In this document: positions 25,103-33,289 of the stretch, piece after piece | Numbering within the stretch: the stretch's first letter is position 1 | Layout: each line of letters starts with the position of its first letter | From: Ruminococcus sp. | GTDB taxonomy: Bacteria; Bacillota; Clostridia; Oscillospirales; Acutalibacteraceae | Direction of reading: 5' to 3' | NCBI GenBank assembly: GCA_017403985.1 | Contig: JAFRDE010000018.1 | Location: 55,271-119,270, forward strand | DNA: 64,000 nucleotides | Translations under genes and position numbers: made by a program | Notes under the pieces: model-generated | Database searches by the model: none | Told to the model about the DNA's origin: nothing | The model's input: only the letters and a program-made list of their open reading frames with translations

Positions 25103-25257
25103 AAAAGCTCCTCCGGACAATGCTGTTAGTTAAGAAAATGTATCTCGCTGACGCTCGGTCAATTGATACAATTCCTCAGTCGCCAACGGGCGACAGCTCC
25201 TTTTCCCAAAAGGAGCCTTCTTAACTTAATGACATTGTCATTTTCGGAGGAGCTTTT
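25103..25257. repeat. 155-bp inverted-repeat element with nested two-hairpin repeat F4
   Basis: Outer inverted ends AAAAGCTCCTCCG (25103-25115) and CGGAGGAGCTTTT (25245-25257). Next to them inward are related TTAGTTAAG / CTTAACTTAA segments. Inside (25162-25218) is CCTCAGTCGCC-AACG-GGCGAC followed by AGCTCCTTTT-CCC-AAAAGGAGCC, the two-hairpin family also at 44376, 46943, 48052 and 56051. Confidence 0.75.
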
Positions 25258-25268
25258 AATATATGATC

Positions 25269-25973
25269 TTACATGACATAAAACAGGATCGCGAAAAATT
25301 GCAGCAGACTGCCGATGATCACGAACACATGGAAGACAGAATGGAAATAGCGCTTCTTCTTCCCGATGCCGTACAGCACCGCGCCGACGGTATACGCGAT
25401 ACCGCCCGCGAGCAAAAGCATAAAGCCGGGCAGGGTCATCGCCTCGATCGTCAGCTTCAGCACCGCGATCACACACCAGCCCATGCCGATATAGCAGACC
25501 ATCGAGACCTTTTCAAAGCGTTTGAGATCGATCGCGTTCAGCGTGACCGCGATCGCGGTCAGCGCCCATTCCACGCCGAAGATCGACCATGCCAGCGCCG
25601 GGTTCAGCGGACGGATCGCCGCCAGCAGGATCGGCGTATAGGTGCCTGCGATCAGAAAATAGATATCGCAGTGATCGATCACGCGCATCACGCGCTTAGC
25701 GTTGCCGACCGGCAGTCCGTGATATACGCTCGACACCGTGAACATGATCAGCAGGGTCGCACCGTAGATCGCGCCGGATACGACCGCCCACGGATTATGG
25801 TGCATCGCCGCCGTCACGATCAGAAGCGGGATCGCCGCGATCGCGAATGCCGCGCCGATGATATGGGTGATCATGTTGGTGATCTCCTCGCCGCGGGTAT
25901 AATCCGGCAGCTGGGTCTTAAACTTTCTTCTTTCGGCTTTCAGGTCGCCGGAAAGCGCTCTTGCGTCGTTCAT
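25269..25973 (-). CDS. Hemolysin III/PAQR-family membrane protein
   Basis: 234 residues with seven predicted membrane segments after a basic, cytoplasmic N-terminus. The family motifs are SSVYHGLP in an early loop, DHCDIYFLIAGTYTP in the middle and HSVFHVFVIIGS at the end; these His, Asp and Ser residues form the metal site of PAQR proteins. Bacterial members are linked to membrane energetics and lipid homeostasis rather than true haemolysis. The start overlaps the degV stop in ATGA, so the two genes are coupled. Confidence 0.9.
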   Translation of the reverse strand: MNDARALSGDLKAERRKFKTQLPDYTRGEEITNMITHIIGAAFAIAAIPLLIVTAAMHHNPWAVVSGAIYGATLLIMFTVSSVYHGLPVGNAKRVMRVIDHCDIYFLIAGTYTPILLAAIRPLNPALAWSIFGVEWALTAIAVTLNAIDLKRFEKVSMVCYIGMGWCVIAVLKLTIEAMTLPGFMLLLAGGIAYTVGAVLYGIGKKKRYFHSVFHVFVIIGSLLQFFAILFYVM

Positions 25974-26860
25974 TGAGAATCCTCTCTCTCGTCGCTGCTG
26001 GTAAAGAAGAGCGCGACGGTACCGGTGCCGGTATGGCAGCCGATGGTGGTACCGATATCAAAGATCGGGACCTCCTTGACGTTCTTAAAGCGCTTGAGCA
26101 CCTGATCGCGCACGGACTCGGCGTCCTCCATACAGTCGGACTGAGAGATATAGCATAAGCCGCTGTAGTTTTTACCGTCCTCGGCATGCTGTTCCATCTT
26201 GTCGACCAGCGCGGTCAGTACCTTTTTCTTGGTGCGGATCTTGGCGATAGGCTTGAGCTTGCCTTCGGGGCTGACGCACAGCAGCGGGCAGATCTCAAAG
26301 ATGCCGCCGAGAACGCCGCTGACCTTGGACACTCTGCCGCCTTTGATGTAATAGGTCAGGTCGGTGGAACAGAACCAGTGCTGTACCGACTTGCAGTTAT
26401 CCTGCGCCCACTGGTACAGGCTGTCGATATCCATTCCCTCGTCGCGCTTCTGCGACAGCATGGTGACAAAAACGCCTACGCCCGAAGAAGCGCACAGCGA
26501 ATCCACGATATGGATCTTGCGGTTGGGGAACTCCGCCAGCAGCATCTTCGCCGCGGCGTTCGCGCTCTGGACGGTGTTGGAGATACCGGAGGACAGGCAG
26601 ACATGCAGGATGTCAAAGCCGTCGAGCAGCATCTCGCGGAAATAATCGACATACTCGCCGACGGACACCTGTGAGGTGGATGTATCCGCGCCATCGCGGA
26701 TATAGCCGTAGAACTCCTTGGCGCTCATTGACGTATACAGGTCGTCGGTATAGGACTTACCGTTCACAACGAAATGGAAGCCGATACAGCGGACGTCGAT
26801 CTTCTCCATCATCTCTTTCGTCATGTCTACGGTAGTACAGGTACTGATGATATAGCTCAT
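25970..26860 (-). CDS. DegV family fatty-acid-binding protein
   Basis: 296 residues. DegV proteins bind a long-chain fatty acid and act as the FakB subunit of fatty acid kinase, presenting the fatty acid for phosphorylation. Visible are STSQVSVGEYVDYF, the HVCLSSGISNTVQSA segment that binds the carboxylate, and the DSLCASSGVG loop. The start at ATG 26860 follows AAGGAGTG; a GTG nine bases upstream is in frame but inside the spacing. It heads an operon with the hlyIII-like gene and is preceded by a heptamer array and a structured leader candidate. No FakA kinase gene is in the window. Confidence 0.9.
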   Translation of the reverse strand: MSYIISTCTTVDMTKEMMEKIDVRCIGFHFVVNGKSYTDDLYTSMSAKEFYGYIRDGADTSTSQVSVGEYVDYFREMLLDGFDILHVCLSSGISNTVQSANAAAKMLLAEFPNRKIHIVDSLCASSGVGVFVTMLSQKRDEGMDIDSLYQWAQDNCKSVQHWFCSTDLTYYIKGGRVSKVSGVLGGIFEICPLLCVSPEGKLKPIAKIRTKKKVLTALVDKMEQHAEDGKNYSGLCYISQSDCMEDAESVRDQVLKRFKNVKEVPIFDIGTTIGCHTGTGTVALFFTSSDEREDSQ

Positions 26861-26878
26861 TTCAAACACTCCTTTTTA

Positions 26879-26958
26879 GTGACCAGTGACCAGTGGCAAG
26901 TGACCGGTGGCAAGTAGCAAGTAACCGGTGACAAATGACCGGCGGCAAGTGACCGGTT
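26879..26958. repeat. Heptamer tandem array H5
   Basis: Eleven consecutive degenerate 7-bp units: GTGACCA twice, GTGGCAA, GTGACCG, GTGGCAA, GTAGCAA, GTAACCG, GTGACAA, ATGACCG, GCGGCAA, GTGACCG. Ends 18 bp upstream of the degV start. Confidence 0.9.
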
Positions 26959-26973
26959 ATGATAGGTCTCATA

Positions 26974-27032
26974 CCCCCGCCCGTGCAAAATGGATAAACT
27001 GTCCGGCGGGTGCTTTGGCGCTTGCACCGGGG
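26974..27032 (-). ncRNA. Candidate structured leader upstream of degV
   Basis: On the minus strand GGTGCAA (with CCCC before it) can pair with TTGCAC and the following GGGG. Alternatively CCCGCC (27010-27005) can pair with GGGCGGG (26982-26976). The two pairings exclude each other. A TTGACA promoter lies 70 bp upstream on the same strand, so the segment is probably transcribed into the degV leader. It does not match a riboswitch class I recognise. Confidence 0.35.
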
Positions 27033-27101
27033 ATGTTCATTACGATAAGTGCTTATTGGATTTTGATCGTTTTCAGCAACCGTAAAACACTCACGTTTTC
27101 A

Positions 27102-27130
27102 CATATATCATTTTATCACGCCGCTGTCAA
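27102..27130 (-). promoter_or_regulatory. Promoter of degV-hlyIII
   Basis: Minus strand TTGACA (27130-27125, perfect), 17-bp spacer, TATATG (27107-27102). It implies a leader of about 230 nt containing the stem-loop region and the heptamer array. The 26861-27238 gap holds nothing coding that I can support. Confidence 0.6.
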
Positions 27131-27190
27131 ATTGCAATCTATTCTCTCAGCTTTGCGGTCTACTGTTCCCCGCCGCCGTTCTACGCGCAA

Positions 27191-27228
27191 AAAGAAAGGA
27201 GTAGAGCGCCGAACGACGACTCTACTCT
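27191..27228 (-). terminator. Terminator of the HTH regulator gene
   Basis: 8-bp stem GAGTAGAG/CTCTACTC, 13-base loop, followed on the minus strand by CTTTCTTTTTG. Lies 11 bp past the stop. Confidence 0.85.
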
Positions 27229-27238
27229 CAGTAGAAGT

Positions 27239-27841
27239 TCAGTTATTTACTGCGTTTTCCGCCTTAGGTCTTTTCCTGATAGAGAACGCAAAGATGATGA
27301 TGATCTGTGCGGGAATACCCAGCAGGAACAGCTGCCACCAGTTATATTGGATCGCGGTCAGGTAGATCGAGCAGATGATGCCCCACACGAGTCCCGATAC
27401 GATGTACAGGTTCCACCGGCGATCGCCCCATACGGAGTTGAGCACCAGCAGCGTGATCAGCGACACCGGGATCGCGTAGATGAACACGAGCCAGTTAAAA
27501 ATACCGCACAGCCACAGCACCACGAACAAAAGCACCGCAAGCGCCCAGATACCCGCGAGCACTGTCAGCGTGATAAAGCGGCGGCTGTATCGGCGGGTCT
27601 TCTTCTGCGGCTGTACCTCTTCATCGGGATCATGCGGCGTGATGATATAGTCGACGGTCACACCCGCCATATCCGCGAGCTTTTTCAATACAAAAACATC
27701 CGGCACCGACTCGCCTCTCTCCCACTTCGAGATACTCTTGTCGGAATAGTTGAGCTTTTCGCCGAGCTGTGCCTGGGTCAGATCCATCGAGGTCCGCAGC
27801 TTGATGATATTTTCCGCTGTGACTTTCTTGAAATCATCCAT
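27239..27841 (-). CDS. XRE-family HTH regulator with membrane domain
   Basis: 200 residues. The N-terminal Cro/CI-type helix-turn-helix (about 8-65) reads LRTSMDLTQAQLGEKLNYSDKSISKWERG. A short charged linker (HDPDEEVQPQKKTRRYSRR) leads to four hydrophobic segments (about 92-190). Such fusions are thought to sense membrane or envelope state while bound to DNA. No operator could be identified. Transcribed alone, with its own terminator. Confidence 0.85.
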   Translation of the reverse strand: MDDFKKVTAENIIKLRTSMDLTQAQLGEKLNYSDKSISKWERGESVPDVFVLKKLADMAGVTVDYIITPHDPDEEVQPQKKTRRYSRRFITLTVLAGIWALAVLLFVVLWLCGIFNWLVFIYAIPVSLITLLVLNSVWGDRRWNLYIVSGLVWGIICSIYLTAIQYNWWQLFLLGIPAQIIIIFAFSIRKRPKAENAVNN

Positions 27842-27960
27842 TAATATCTATCTCCAAAATAAGTAAACATTCTTCAGATACGCTGATTAGTATAACACAG
27901 ACCGAAAAAGAAATCAAGCCCGCGGACACAACCACGGGCTTTAGTATTTGTTATTTTCTT

Positions 27961-28704
27961 TTAAAGAACTTTAGCAAGGAAGTTTTGGAGTCGGTCGCTC
28001 TGCGGGTTGTCGAAGATCTCTTCGGGCGTGCCCTCTTCGACGATCTTGCCGCTGTCCATGAAAACGACGCGGGAGCCGACCTCGCGGGCGAAGCCCATCT
28101 CATGGGTGACGACCACCATCGTCATACCGGCTTTCGCCAGATCCTTCATGACCTCGAGCACCTCGCCGACCATCTCGGGATCGAGCGCGGAGGTAGGCTC
28201 GTCAAAGAGCATGACGTCGGGCTTCATGCACAGCGCGCGTACGATAGCGATACGCTGCTTCTGTCCGCCGGAGAGCTGGGAGGGATAGGCGTCCGCTCTG
28301 TCAGACAGTCCGACGCGCTCGAGCAGCTCGCGCGCGGTGGCTTCCGCCTCCGCCTTTGACTGCTTCAGCAGCTTCTGCGGTCCGATGGTCATATTCTTCA
28401 GTACCGTCATATGCGGGAAGAGGTTGAAGTGCTGGAACACCATGCCCATCTTCTGGCGGTGCTTATTGATGTTGACATGAGGCGCGTTGATATCGACGCC
28501 CTCAAAGAGGATCTCGCCGGAGGTAGGCAGCTCGAGCAGGTTCAGCGAACGCAGGAAGGTCGACTTGCCCGATCCCGAGGGACCGACGATGACGATGACC
28601 TCGCCGCGGCGTATCTCCATGCTCACGCCGTCCAGCGCGTGGATGGTACCTTCGCGGAAATGCTTTTTCAGGTCGTTGACCTTGATGATAACATTATCGC
28701 TCAC
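27961..28704 (-). CDS. Polar amino acid ABC transporter, ATPase (system 1)
   Basis: 247 residues, GlnQ/HisP type. Walker [11 protein letters not shown]-loop [13 protein letters not shown], signature LSGGQKQR, Walker [15 protein letters not shown] and switch His in [10 protein letters not shown] are all intact. It would drive import of glutamine, arginine, cystine or a similar amino acid; the substrate is not decidable. It overlaps the permease stop by 11 bp, and is the third gene of a substrate-binding protein, permease, ATPase operon. A second such operon is immediately upstream. Confidence 0.95.
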   Translation of the reverse strand: MSDNVIIKVNDLKKHFREGTIHALDGVSMEIRRGEVIVIVGPSGSGKSTFLRSLNLLELPTSGEILFEGVDINAPHVNINKHRQKMGMVFQHFNLFPHMTVLKNMTIGPQKLLKQSKAEAEATARELLERVGLSDRADAYPSQLSGGQKQRIAIVRALCMKPDVMLFDEPTSALDPEMVGEVLEVMKDLAKAGMTMVVVTHEMGFAREVGSRVVFMDSGKIVEEGTPEEIFDNPQSDRLQNFLAKVL

Positions 28705-29548
28705 TCTTACGCAGCCTCCTCTCTATAATGCCGACGATCCACGTCAGCAGCATAACGATCGCCAGATAGATCAGCGCTACGGCGATCAGGGGCATGAACG
28801 CCGAGAAGGTCGCGCCGCGGATGGCGTTACCGGCACGGGTCAGGTCCACAACGCCGACATAGCCCGCGACAGAGGTCTCCTTGAGCAGGACGATGACCTC
28901 GTTGAGCAGGGTGGGCAGGACGTTTTTCAGCACCTGCGGGATGATGATATAGATCATCGTCTTCACATAGTTGAAGCCGATAGAACGTCCGGCTTCGAAC
29001 TGTCCCTTGTCGATCGCCATGATGCCGCCGCGCAGGATCTCAGCCACATACGCGCCGGAGTTGATACCGAACGCGAGCGTCGCGATCAGGATATCGTTGG
29101 TGGACGAAGCGAAGATGATGAAGTAGATGATCAAGAGCTGTACGACAACGGGCGTTCCGCGGATGATCGTCAGATATATCTTGCAGATCCCGTTGAAGAA
29201 CCCCAGTATATAGTAACCGACGCTCTTGTTGTGCTTCATATTCTCTTTGTTGTTGTCGTAGGTGGAACGGACGGCAGCGACGATGACGCCGATCGCGATA
29301 CCCAGCAGCGCCGCAAAGAACGTGATGCGCAGGGTGTTCCACAGACCGCCGAGCAGCGACTTCCAGCGATCCTTATCAATAAAGTTCAGCTTGAACTGCG
29401 CCACGATATCGTCGATCCACGAGCCGCCTTCCGAAGCGGTCGTTTCCGCGGCTCCCGCCGCCATGCACAAGCAGGCGAAGGTACCGAACAGCAGAACCGC
29501 GCAGACGATAAACGCGATGATTCTTTTCTTTTTCATAAACAAACCCAT
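28694..29548 (-). CDS. Polar amino acid ABC transporter, permease (system 1)
   Basis: 284 residues, HisM/GlnP-type inner-membrane permease. The domain starts at [15 protein letters not shown]; the EAA loop that contacts the ATPase is [20 protein letters not shown]. Unusually, about 60 residues precede it: a hydrophobic, signal-like segment (about 8-33) and a short extracellular stretch. This makes it longer than the paralogue at 31363-32052 (229 residues). The start is either 29548 or the ATG at 29536 (MKKKRI); neither has a strong ribosome binding site. Confidence 0.92.
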   Translation of the reverse strand: MGLFMKKKRIIAFIVCAVLLFGTFACLCMAAGAAETTASEGGSWIDDIVAQFKLNFIDKDRWKSLLGGLWNTLRITFFAALLGIAIGVIVAAVRSTYDNNKENMKHNKSVGYYILGFFNGICKIYLTIIRGTPVVVQLLIIYFIIFASSTNDILIATLAFGINSGAYVAEILRGGIMAIDKGQFEAGRSIGFNYVKTMIYIIIPQVLKNVLPTLLNEVIVLLKETSVAGYVGVVDLTRAGNAIRGATFSAFMPLIAVALIYLAIVMLLTWIVGIIERRLRKSER

Positions 29549-29570
29549 TCTAATCCAAATATGCAGAAAC

Positions 29571-29591
29571 AGGGCGGAAAAGCTCCGCCCT
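29571..29591 (-). promoter_or_regulatory. Hairpin between binding-protein and permease genes (system 1)
   Basis: 8-bp stem AGGGCGGA/TCCGCCCT with a 5-base loop in the 66-bp gap; on the minus strand GTTTCTGC follows. Probably an incomplete terminator or 3' end protector that keeps binding protein above permease levels. Confidence 0.6.
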
Positions 29592-29614
29592 GAGTCGGTT
29601 GATCATTCAAATAA

Positions 29615-30400
29615 TTATTCAGCGGTGATGTACTTGTCGACGATTCCCTTAACGGTACCGTCCTCGATGAGTACCTTCAGAGCGCCGTTGACCTTATCTT
29701 TGAGCTCGGTGTTATCCTTAGCGAAGCAGATCGCGTAATCCTCTACGACATACTCGGTGTCGAGGATCTTCAGACCTTCGTTAGCCGCTACATAAGACTT
29801 CGCGGGCTCGTTGTCGATGACAACAGCGTCGACCTTACCGGCTACAAGAGCGGCAACAGCGTCGTTACCGGTCTGGAACTGGGTCACGCGCTCAGCGGCA
29901 GCATCGCCGAGATCGTCGGAGATGTAGATGTCGCCGGTGGTGGAGAGCTGTACGCCAACCTTGTAGGTAGCGCCCTCAGCGAGGATGTCGTCTACGGAAG
30001 CGATGGGGCTGTTCTCGGGAACGATAACGCTCTGGATACCGGTAGCATAGCTGTCGGAGAAGTCGACGGACTCTTTTCTCTCATCGGTAACGGTCATACC
30101 CGCCATACCCATGTCATACTTGCCGGTCTGTACGCCGGTGATGATGGAATCGAACTCGATGTCGACGATCTTGAGCTCCATACCGAGCTTATCGGCGATC
30201 GCCTGAGCAACCTCCGCGTCAATACCGACAATCTTTTCACCCTCGTAGTACTCATAGGGCGGGAAGTAAGCGTTGGTAGCCATGGTCAGAGTGGTCTTCG
30301 CGCTGTCAGCGGTAGCGTCGGTAGTCTGAGTACCGCCGCAGGCAGCCAGCACAGCGCCGACCATCAGCAGAGCCAGCATCAAAGCAATAATCTTTTTCAT
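29615..30400 (-). CDS. Polar amino acid ABC transporter, binding lipoprotein (system 1)
   Basis: 261 residues. Lipoprotein signal with lipobox VLAACG (Cys at about 21), then a type II periplasmic-binding fold: TMATNAYFPPYEYYEGEKIVGID, DMGMAGMTVTDERKESVDFS, and VVIDNEPAKSYV. The sequence FPPYEY and GMTVTDER are typical of polar amino acid binders. I start it at ATG 30400 because AGAGGT lies eight bases upstream; ATGs at 30406 and 30418 are badly placed. The signal peptide DNA is almost identical to that of the second system. Confidence 0.94.
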   Translation of the reverse strand: MKKIIALMLALLMVGAVLAACGGTQTTDATADSAKTTLTMATNAYFPPYEYYEGEKIVGIDAEVAQAIADKLGMELKIVDIEFDSIITGVQTGKYDMGMAGMTVTDERKESVDFSDSYATGIQSVIVPENSPIASVDDILAEGATYKVGVQLSTTGDIYISDDLGDAAAERVTQFQTGNDAVAALVAGKVDAVVIDNEPAKSYVAANEGLKILDTEYVVEDYAICFAKDNTELKDKVNGALKVLIEDGTVKGIVDKYITAE

Positions 30401-30453
30401 TTTCATTACCTCTTTCATTGATTTTTATAGATTTTTTAAATCGCTCGCCTACT

Positions 30454-30482
30454 ACTATACAACAAATGCTCAAAATAGGCAA
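30454..30482 (-). promoter_or_regulatory. Promoter of ABC system 1
   Basis: Minus strand TTGCCT (30482-30477), 17-bp spacer, TATAGT (30459-30454), followed by a 50-nt leader. Confidence 0.6.
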
Positions 30483-30606
30483 GTAAAATTGCATATTTAT
30501 TCTAAATTCATAGGATTAAACAATTGACATATTTTATCAAGCGCCGTTTATGGACATTTTTATCGTATCATCAAACGCGTTATGCAAATATGCATGATTA
30601 TATGCA

Positions 30607-31350
30607 TCAGAACGACGTCAGGAACGCCTGCAGGCGCTCGCTCTTCGGATGCTCGAGGATCTCGGGCGTACCGTGCTCCGCGATCACTCCGCCGTCCATG
30701 AAGATGATCTTGTCGGACACGTCGTGAGCGAACGTCATCTCATGGGTGACGATGATCATCGTCATCTTTTTATCGGCGAGCGAACGGATGACCTTGAGTA
30801 CCTCGCCGGTCAGCTCGGGATCGAGCGCGGAGGTCGGCTCGTCAAAGCACAGGATATTCGGCTTCATCGCCAACGCGCGGGCGATCGCCACACGCTGCTG
30901 CTGACCGCCGGAGAGCTCGCAGGGGTAGCTGTTGATCTTATCCTGCAGCCCGACGCTTCCGATCAGCCCGCGGGCATATTTTTCGATATCTTCCCTGGTG
31001 CCTTTTTTCAGCAGACGCGGCGCGAGGGTCACGTTATCCAGCACGCTGTACTGCGGGAACAGGTTGAAATTCTGGAACACCAGACCGAAGTGCAGGCGCT
31101 TTTGCCGCAGCTCCGCCTCGGAGGGATGCTTGTTGACAGATGCGTCAAAGATCGTCTCACCGTTGACGATGATCTGACCCTCGTCGGCAAACTCGAGCGA
31201 GTTCAGACAGCGCAGCAGGGTCGTCTTACCCGAACCGGAGGAACCGATGATCGACAGCACCTCGCCCTTTTCAAGGGTAAAGTCGATACCTCGGAGTACA
31301 TGGTTTCTGCCGAAGCTTTTACAGATATTTTTAACTTCCAATACCGTCAT
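30607..31350 (-). CDS. Polar amino acid ABC transporter, ATPase (system 2)
   Basis: 247 residues. Walker [11 protein letters not shown]-loop [14 protein letters not shown], signature LSGGQQQR, Walker [15 protein letters not shown], switch His in [12 protein letters not shown]. Same family as the system 1 ATPase (27961-28704), but clearly diverged. It follows its permease by 12 bp and closes the second operon. Substrate class as for the permease: a polar amino acid. Confidence 0.95.
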   Translation of the reverse strand: MTVLEVKNICKSFGRNHVLRGIDFTLEKGEVLSIIGSSGSGKTTLLRCLNSLEFADEGQIIVNGETIFDASVNKHPSEAELRQKRLHFGLVFQNFNLFPQYSVLDNVTLAPRLLKKGTREDIEKYARGLIGSVGLQDKINSYPCELSGGQQQRVAIARALAMKPNILCFDEPTSALDPELTGEVLKVIRSLADKKMTMIIVTHEMTFAHDVSDKIIFMDGGVIAEHGTPEILEHPKSERLQAFLTSF

Positions 31351-31362
31351 AATGCCGCCTCC

Positions 31363-32052
31363 TTACGCCTTGAAATAGCTCAGCTTCTTCTCGACCCAGC
31401 CGAACAGCAGGGTGAGGATGCCGGAGAACGCAAGATAGTATACGCCGGTAAAGAACAGCGGCCAGATGGCGCCGGAGATACCTTCGCTGCCCTTCATGAA
31501 CGCCTGTCCCGCCCAGATGATCTCCTGCAGTGCGATGATGCGCGCCAGAGAGGTATCCTTGACGAGGGTGATGATCTCGTTGGACATCGGGGGAACGATG
31601 CGCTTGATCATCTGCAGCAGGGTGATCTTGAAGAAGATCTGGCTTTTGGACAGACCGAGCACCATGCCCGCCTCCTGCTGACCGTGCGGTACGCCTTGGA
31701 TACCGCCGCGGTAGATCTCGGAGAAATAGCAGGCGTAATTGATGATGAACGCGATCGACGACGCGATAAAGCGTCCGCTCTCGCCGCCGCCCCAAAGCTG
31801 CTGCCCGAATACCAGACCGGGGAAATAGAAGATGATCAGCAGCTGGAGCATCAGCGGCGTACCGCGGATGATCCATACAAGGAACTTCACCACCGCCGAA
31901 AGCGGCTTGAACTTGCTCATGGAGCCGAAGGAGATGATCAGACCCAGCGGCAAAGCGCCGAGCAGGGTAACGCCGAACAGCTTGAGCGTTTGCAGAAAGC
32001 CGAGATTCAGCGCCTTAAATACAATAGGAAACTGTTCAAAAAAACTGTCCAT
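31363..32052 (-). CDS. Polar amino acid ABC transporter, permease (system 2)
   Basis: 229 residues. LGFLQTLKLFGVTLLGALPLG opens the permease domain (written here in overlapping pieces: LGFLQTLKLFG, TLLGALPLGLI); the EAA loop is EAGMVLGLSKSQIFFKITL. Start ATG 32052 has GAGAGGT upstream; the in-frame ATG at 32070 does not. It lacks the N-terminal extension of the system 1 permease. The gap to its binding-protein gene holds two hairpins. Confidence 0.93.
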   Translation of the reverse strand: MDSFFEQFPIVFKALNLGFLQTLKLFGVTLLGALPLGLIISFGSMSKFKPLSAVVKFLVWIIRGTPLMLQLLIIFYFPGLVFGQQLWGGGESGRFIASSIAFIINYACYFSEIYRGGIQGVPHGQQEAGMVLGLSKSQIFFKITLLQMIKRIVPPMSNEIITLVKDTSLARIIALQEIIWAGQAFMKGSEGISGAIWPLFFTGVYYLAFSGILTLLFGWVEKKLSYFKA

Positions 32053-32083
32053 AAAAACCTCTCGAATCATACTATAGCAGGGC

Positions 32084-32122
32084 TATGTCATAAACACAAA
32101 GCGCCTTTGTACTTATGACATA
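32084..32122 (-). promoter_or_regulatory. Long hairpin before permease 2
   Basis: Inverted repeat TATGTCATAA/TTATGACATA (10 bp), with an inner ACAAAG/CTTTGT pairing around GCG. It lies between the terminator at 32147 and the permease start. It could be an RNA stabiliser or an operator. Confidence 0.55.
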
Positions 32123-32146
32123 ATCCGAAAATCTCTGTAATCCGCC

Positions 32147-32180
32147 AAAAGACAGAGAGCTTAAGAGCTCTCTGTCTTTT
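32147..32180 (-). terminator. Terminator between binding-protein and permease genes (system 2)
   Basis: Perfect 14-bp stem AAAAGACAGAGAGC/GCTCTCTGTCTTTT, 6-base loop, lying 22 bp past the binding-protein stop. The stem itself ends in TTTT, giving partial termination before the permease. Confidence 0.8.
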
Positions 32181-32201
32181 GAAGAAAAATCTGTAAATGG
32201 A

Positions 32202-33038
32202 TTATTTGATAAGGGCAGCCTCAACCTTATAGGTCTTAGCGGTCTCTTCCATCGAGCCGTCAGCCTTAGCGGCAGCGAAGAAATCGTTGCACTTCGCGGT
32301 CAGGTCGGAACCCTTGCGGAAGCCTACGCCGTACTCCTCAGCGTTCAGAGAAGCGGTATAGGTGAGCTGCTCGTAACCGGTGCCCTCGCCTACCATAGCG
32401 GCAGCCATCAGAGAGTCGATGATCGCAGCGTCGCAGGTGCCGGAAGCGACTTCCATCAGCGCGGTAGCCTGATCCTTGACCTCGGTGAACTTGAAGCCGT
32501 AAGCCTCAGCCTGTTCCTGACCGGCGGAACCGCTCTCAACAGCAAAGCTCAGTTCCTTGCACGCGTCAGCGTCGGCATACTGATCGGCAACGTCCTTGTT
32601 GACAACAACAACCTGAGCGTTGTTCAGATAAGCGTCGGAGCAGGACATAGCGGAAGTAACTTCCTCAGTCAGGGTCATACCGTTCCATACGCAGTCGATG
32701 TTGCCGCCGTCGAGCTCCATGATCTTGTTATCCCAGTCGATCTCAACGAACTCGACCTCTACGCCGAGGCTCTTCGCAAAGGCGGTAGCCATATCAGCGT
32801 CAAAGCCGATCCATTTGCCGTCTTCTTTGTAATCCATCGGCGCAAAATCGGTGATACCGACAACCAGCTTACCGGCAGCCTTAACAGCGTCGACGTCAGC
32901 TACGGTTGCCGCGGAATCTGCGGTAGCAGTATTGTCATTGTTCGCAGCGGTGGTCTCGGTGGTGTCGGCATTGCCGCAGGCAGCCAGAACAGCGCCTACC
33001 ATCAGCAGAGCCAGCATCAAAGCAATAATCTTTTTCAT
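32202..33038 (-). CDS. Polar amino acid ABC transporter, binding lipoprotein (system 2)
   Basis: 278 residues. Signal with lipobox VLAACG, an Asn/Thr/Ala-rich tether (about 23-45), then the binding fold: GKLVVGITDFAPMDYKEDG, WNGMTLTEEVTSAMSCSDAY and CDAAIIDSLMAAAM. Sequence of the mature part is quite unlike system 1, whereas the first 60 bases of the genes differ at only about one position. Two ATGs are adjacent; the second (33038) has the better distance from GGAGG. Own promoter upstream. Confidence 0.93.
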   Translation of the reverse strand: MKKIIALMLALLMVGAVLAACGNADTTETTAANNDNTATADSAATVADVDAVKAAGKLVVGITDFAPMDYKEDGKWIGFDADMATAFAKSLGVEVEFVEIDWDNKIMELDGGNIDCVWNGMTLTEEVTSAMSCSDAYLNNAQVVVVNKDVADQYADADACKELSFAVESGSAGQEQAEAYGFKFTEVKDQATALMEVASGTCDAAIIDSLMAAAMVGEGTGYEQLTYTASLNAEEYGVGFRKGSDLTAKCNDFFAAAKADGSMEETAKTYKVEAALIK

Positions 33039-33095
33039 CATTATCCTCCAATAAAATATAGTTACCGTCCGGTTTCAGACAGTACAACGTTATTT

Positions 33096-33124
33096 ATTTT
33101 ATCGTATTAGTGCGTTAAAATCAA
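33096..33124 (-). promoter_or_regulatory. Promoter of ABC system 2
   Basis: Minus strand TTGATT (33124-33119), 17-bp spacer, TAAAAT (33101-33096). Confidence 0.6.
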
Positions 33125-33241
33125 TATCTATATTGCACAAAGAAAGCCCGGTACTTTTGTAGGGAATGTGATAATTCTCCGCGTTTTTACGACCGCAAAG
33201 GTATCACAGCGACAAATCGGCAGACCTCACAATGACCGGAC

Positions 33242-33273
33242 AAAAGAAAAAGCGGCAGCCGAAAGGCTGCCGC
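33242..33273 (-). terminator. Terminator of the surface protein gene
   Basis: Perfect 9-bp stem GCGGCAGCC/GGCTGCCGC, four-base loop, then TTTTTCTTTTG on the minus strand. 16 bp past the stop. Confidence 0.93.
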
Positions 33274-33289
33274 CGGATACACTCAGTGA

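Noticed and set aside
26879-26958. CRISPR array
   Set aside because: Units are 7 bp, contiguous and degenerate with no spacers; no cas genes in the window.
26928-27365. 145-codon plus-strand open frame between degV and the HTH regulator
   Set aside because: Begins inside the heptamer array and overlaps the regulator gene; composition is not protein-like and no start signal is present.
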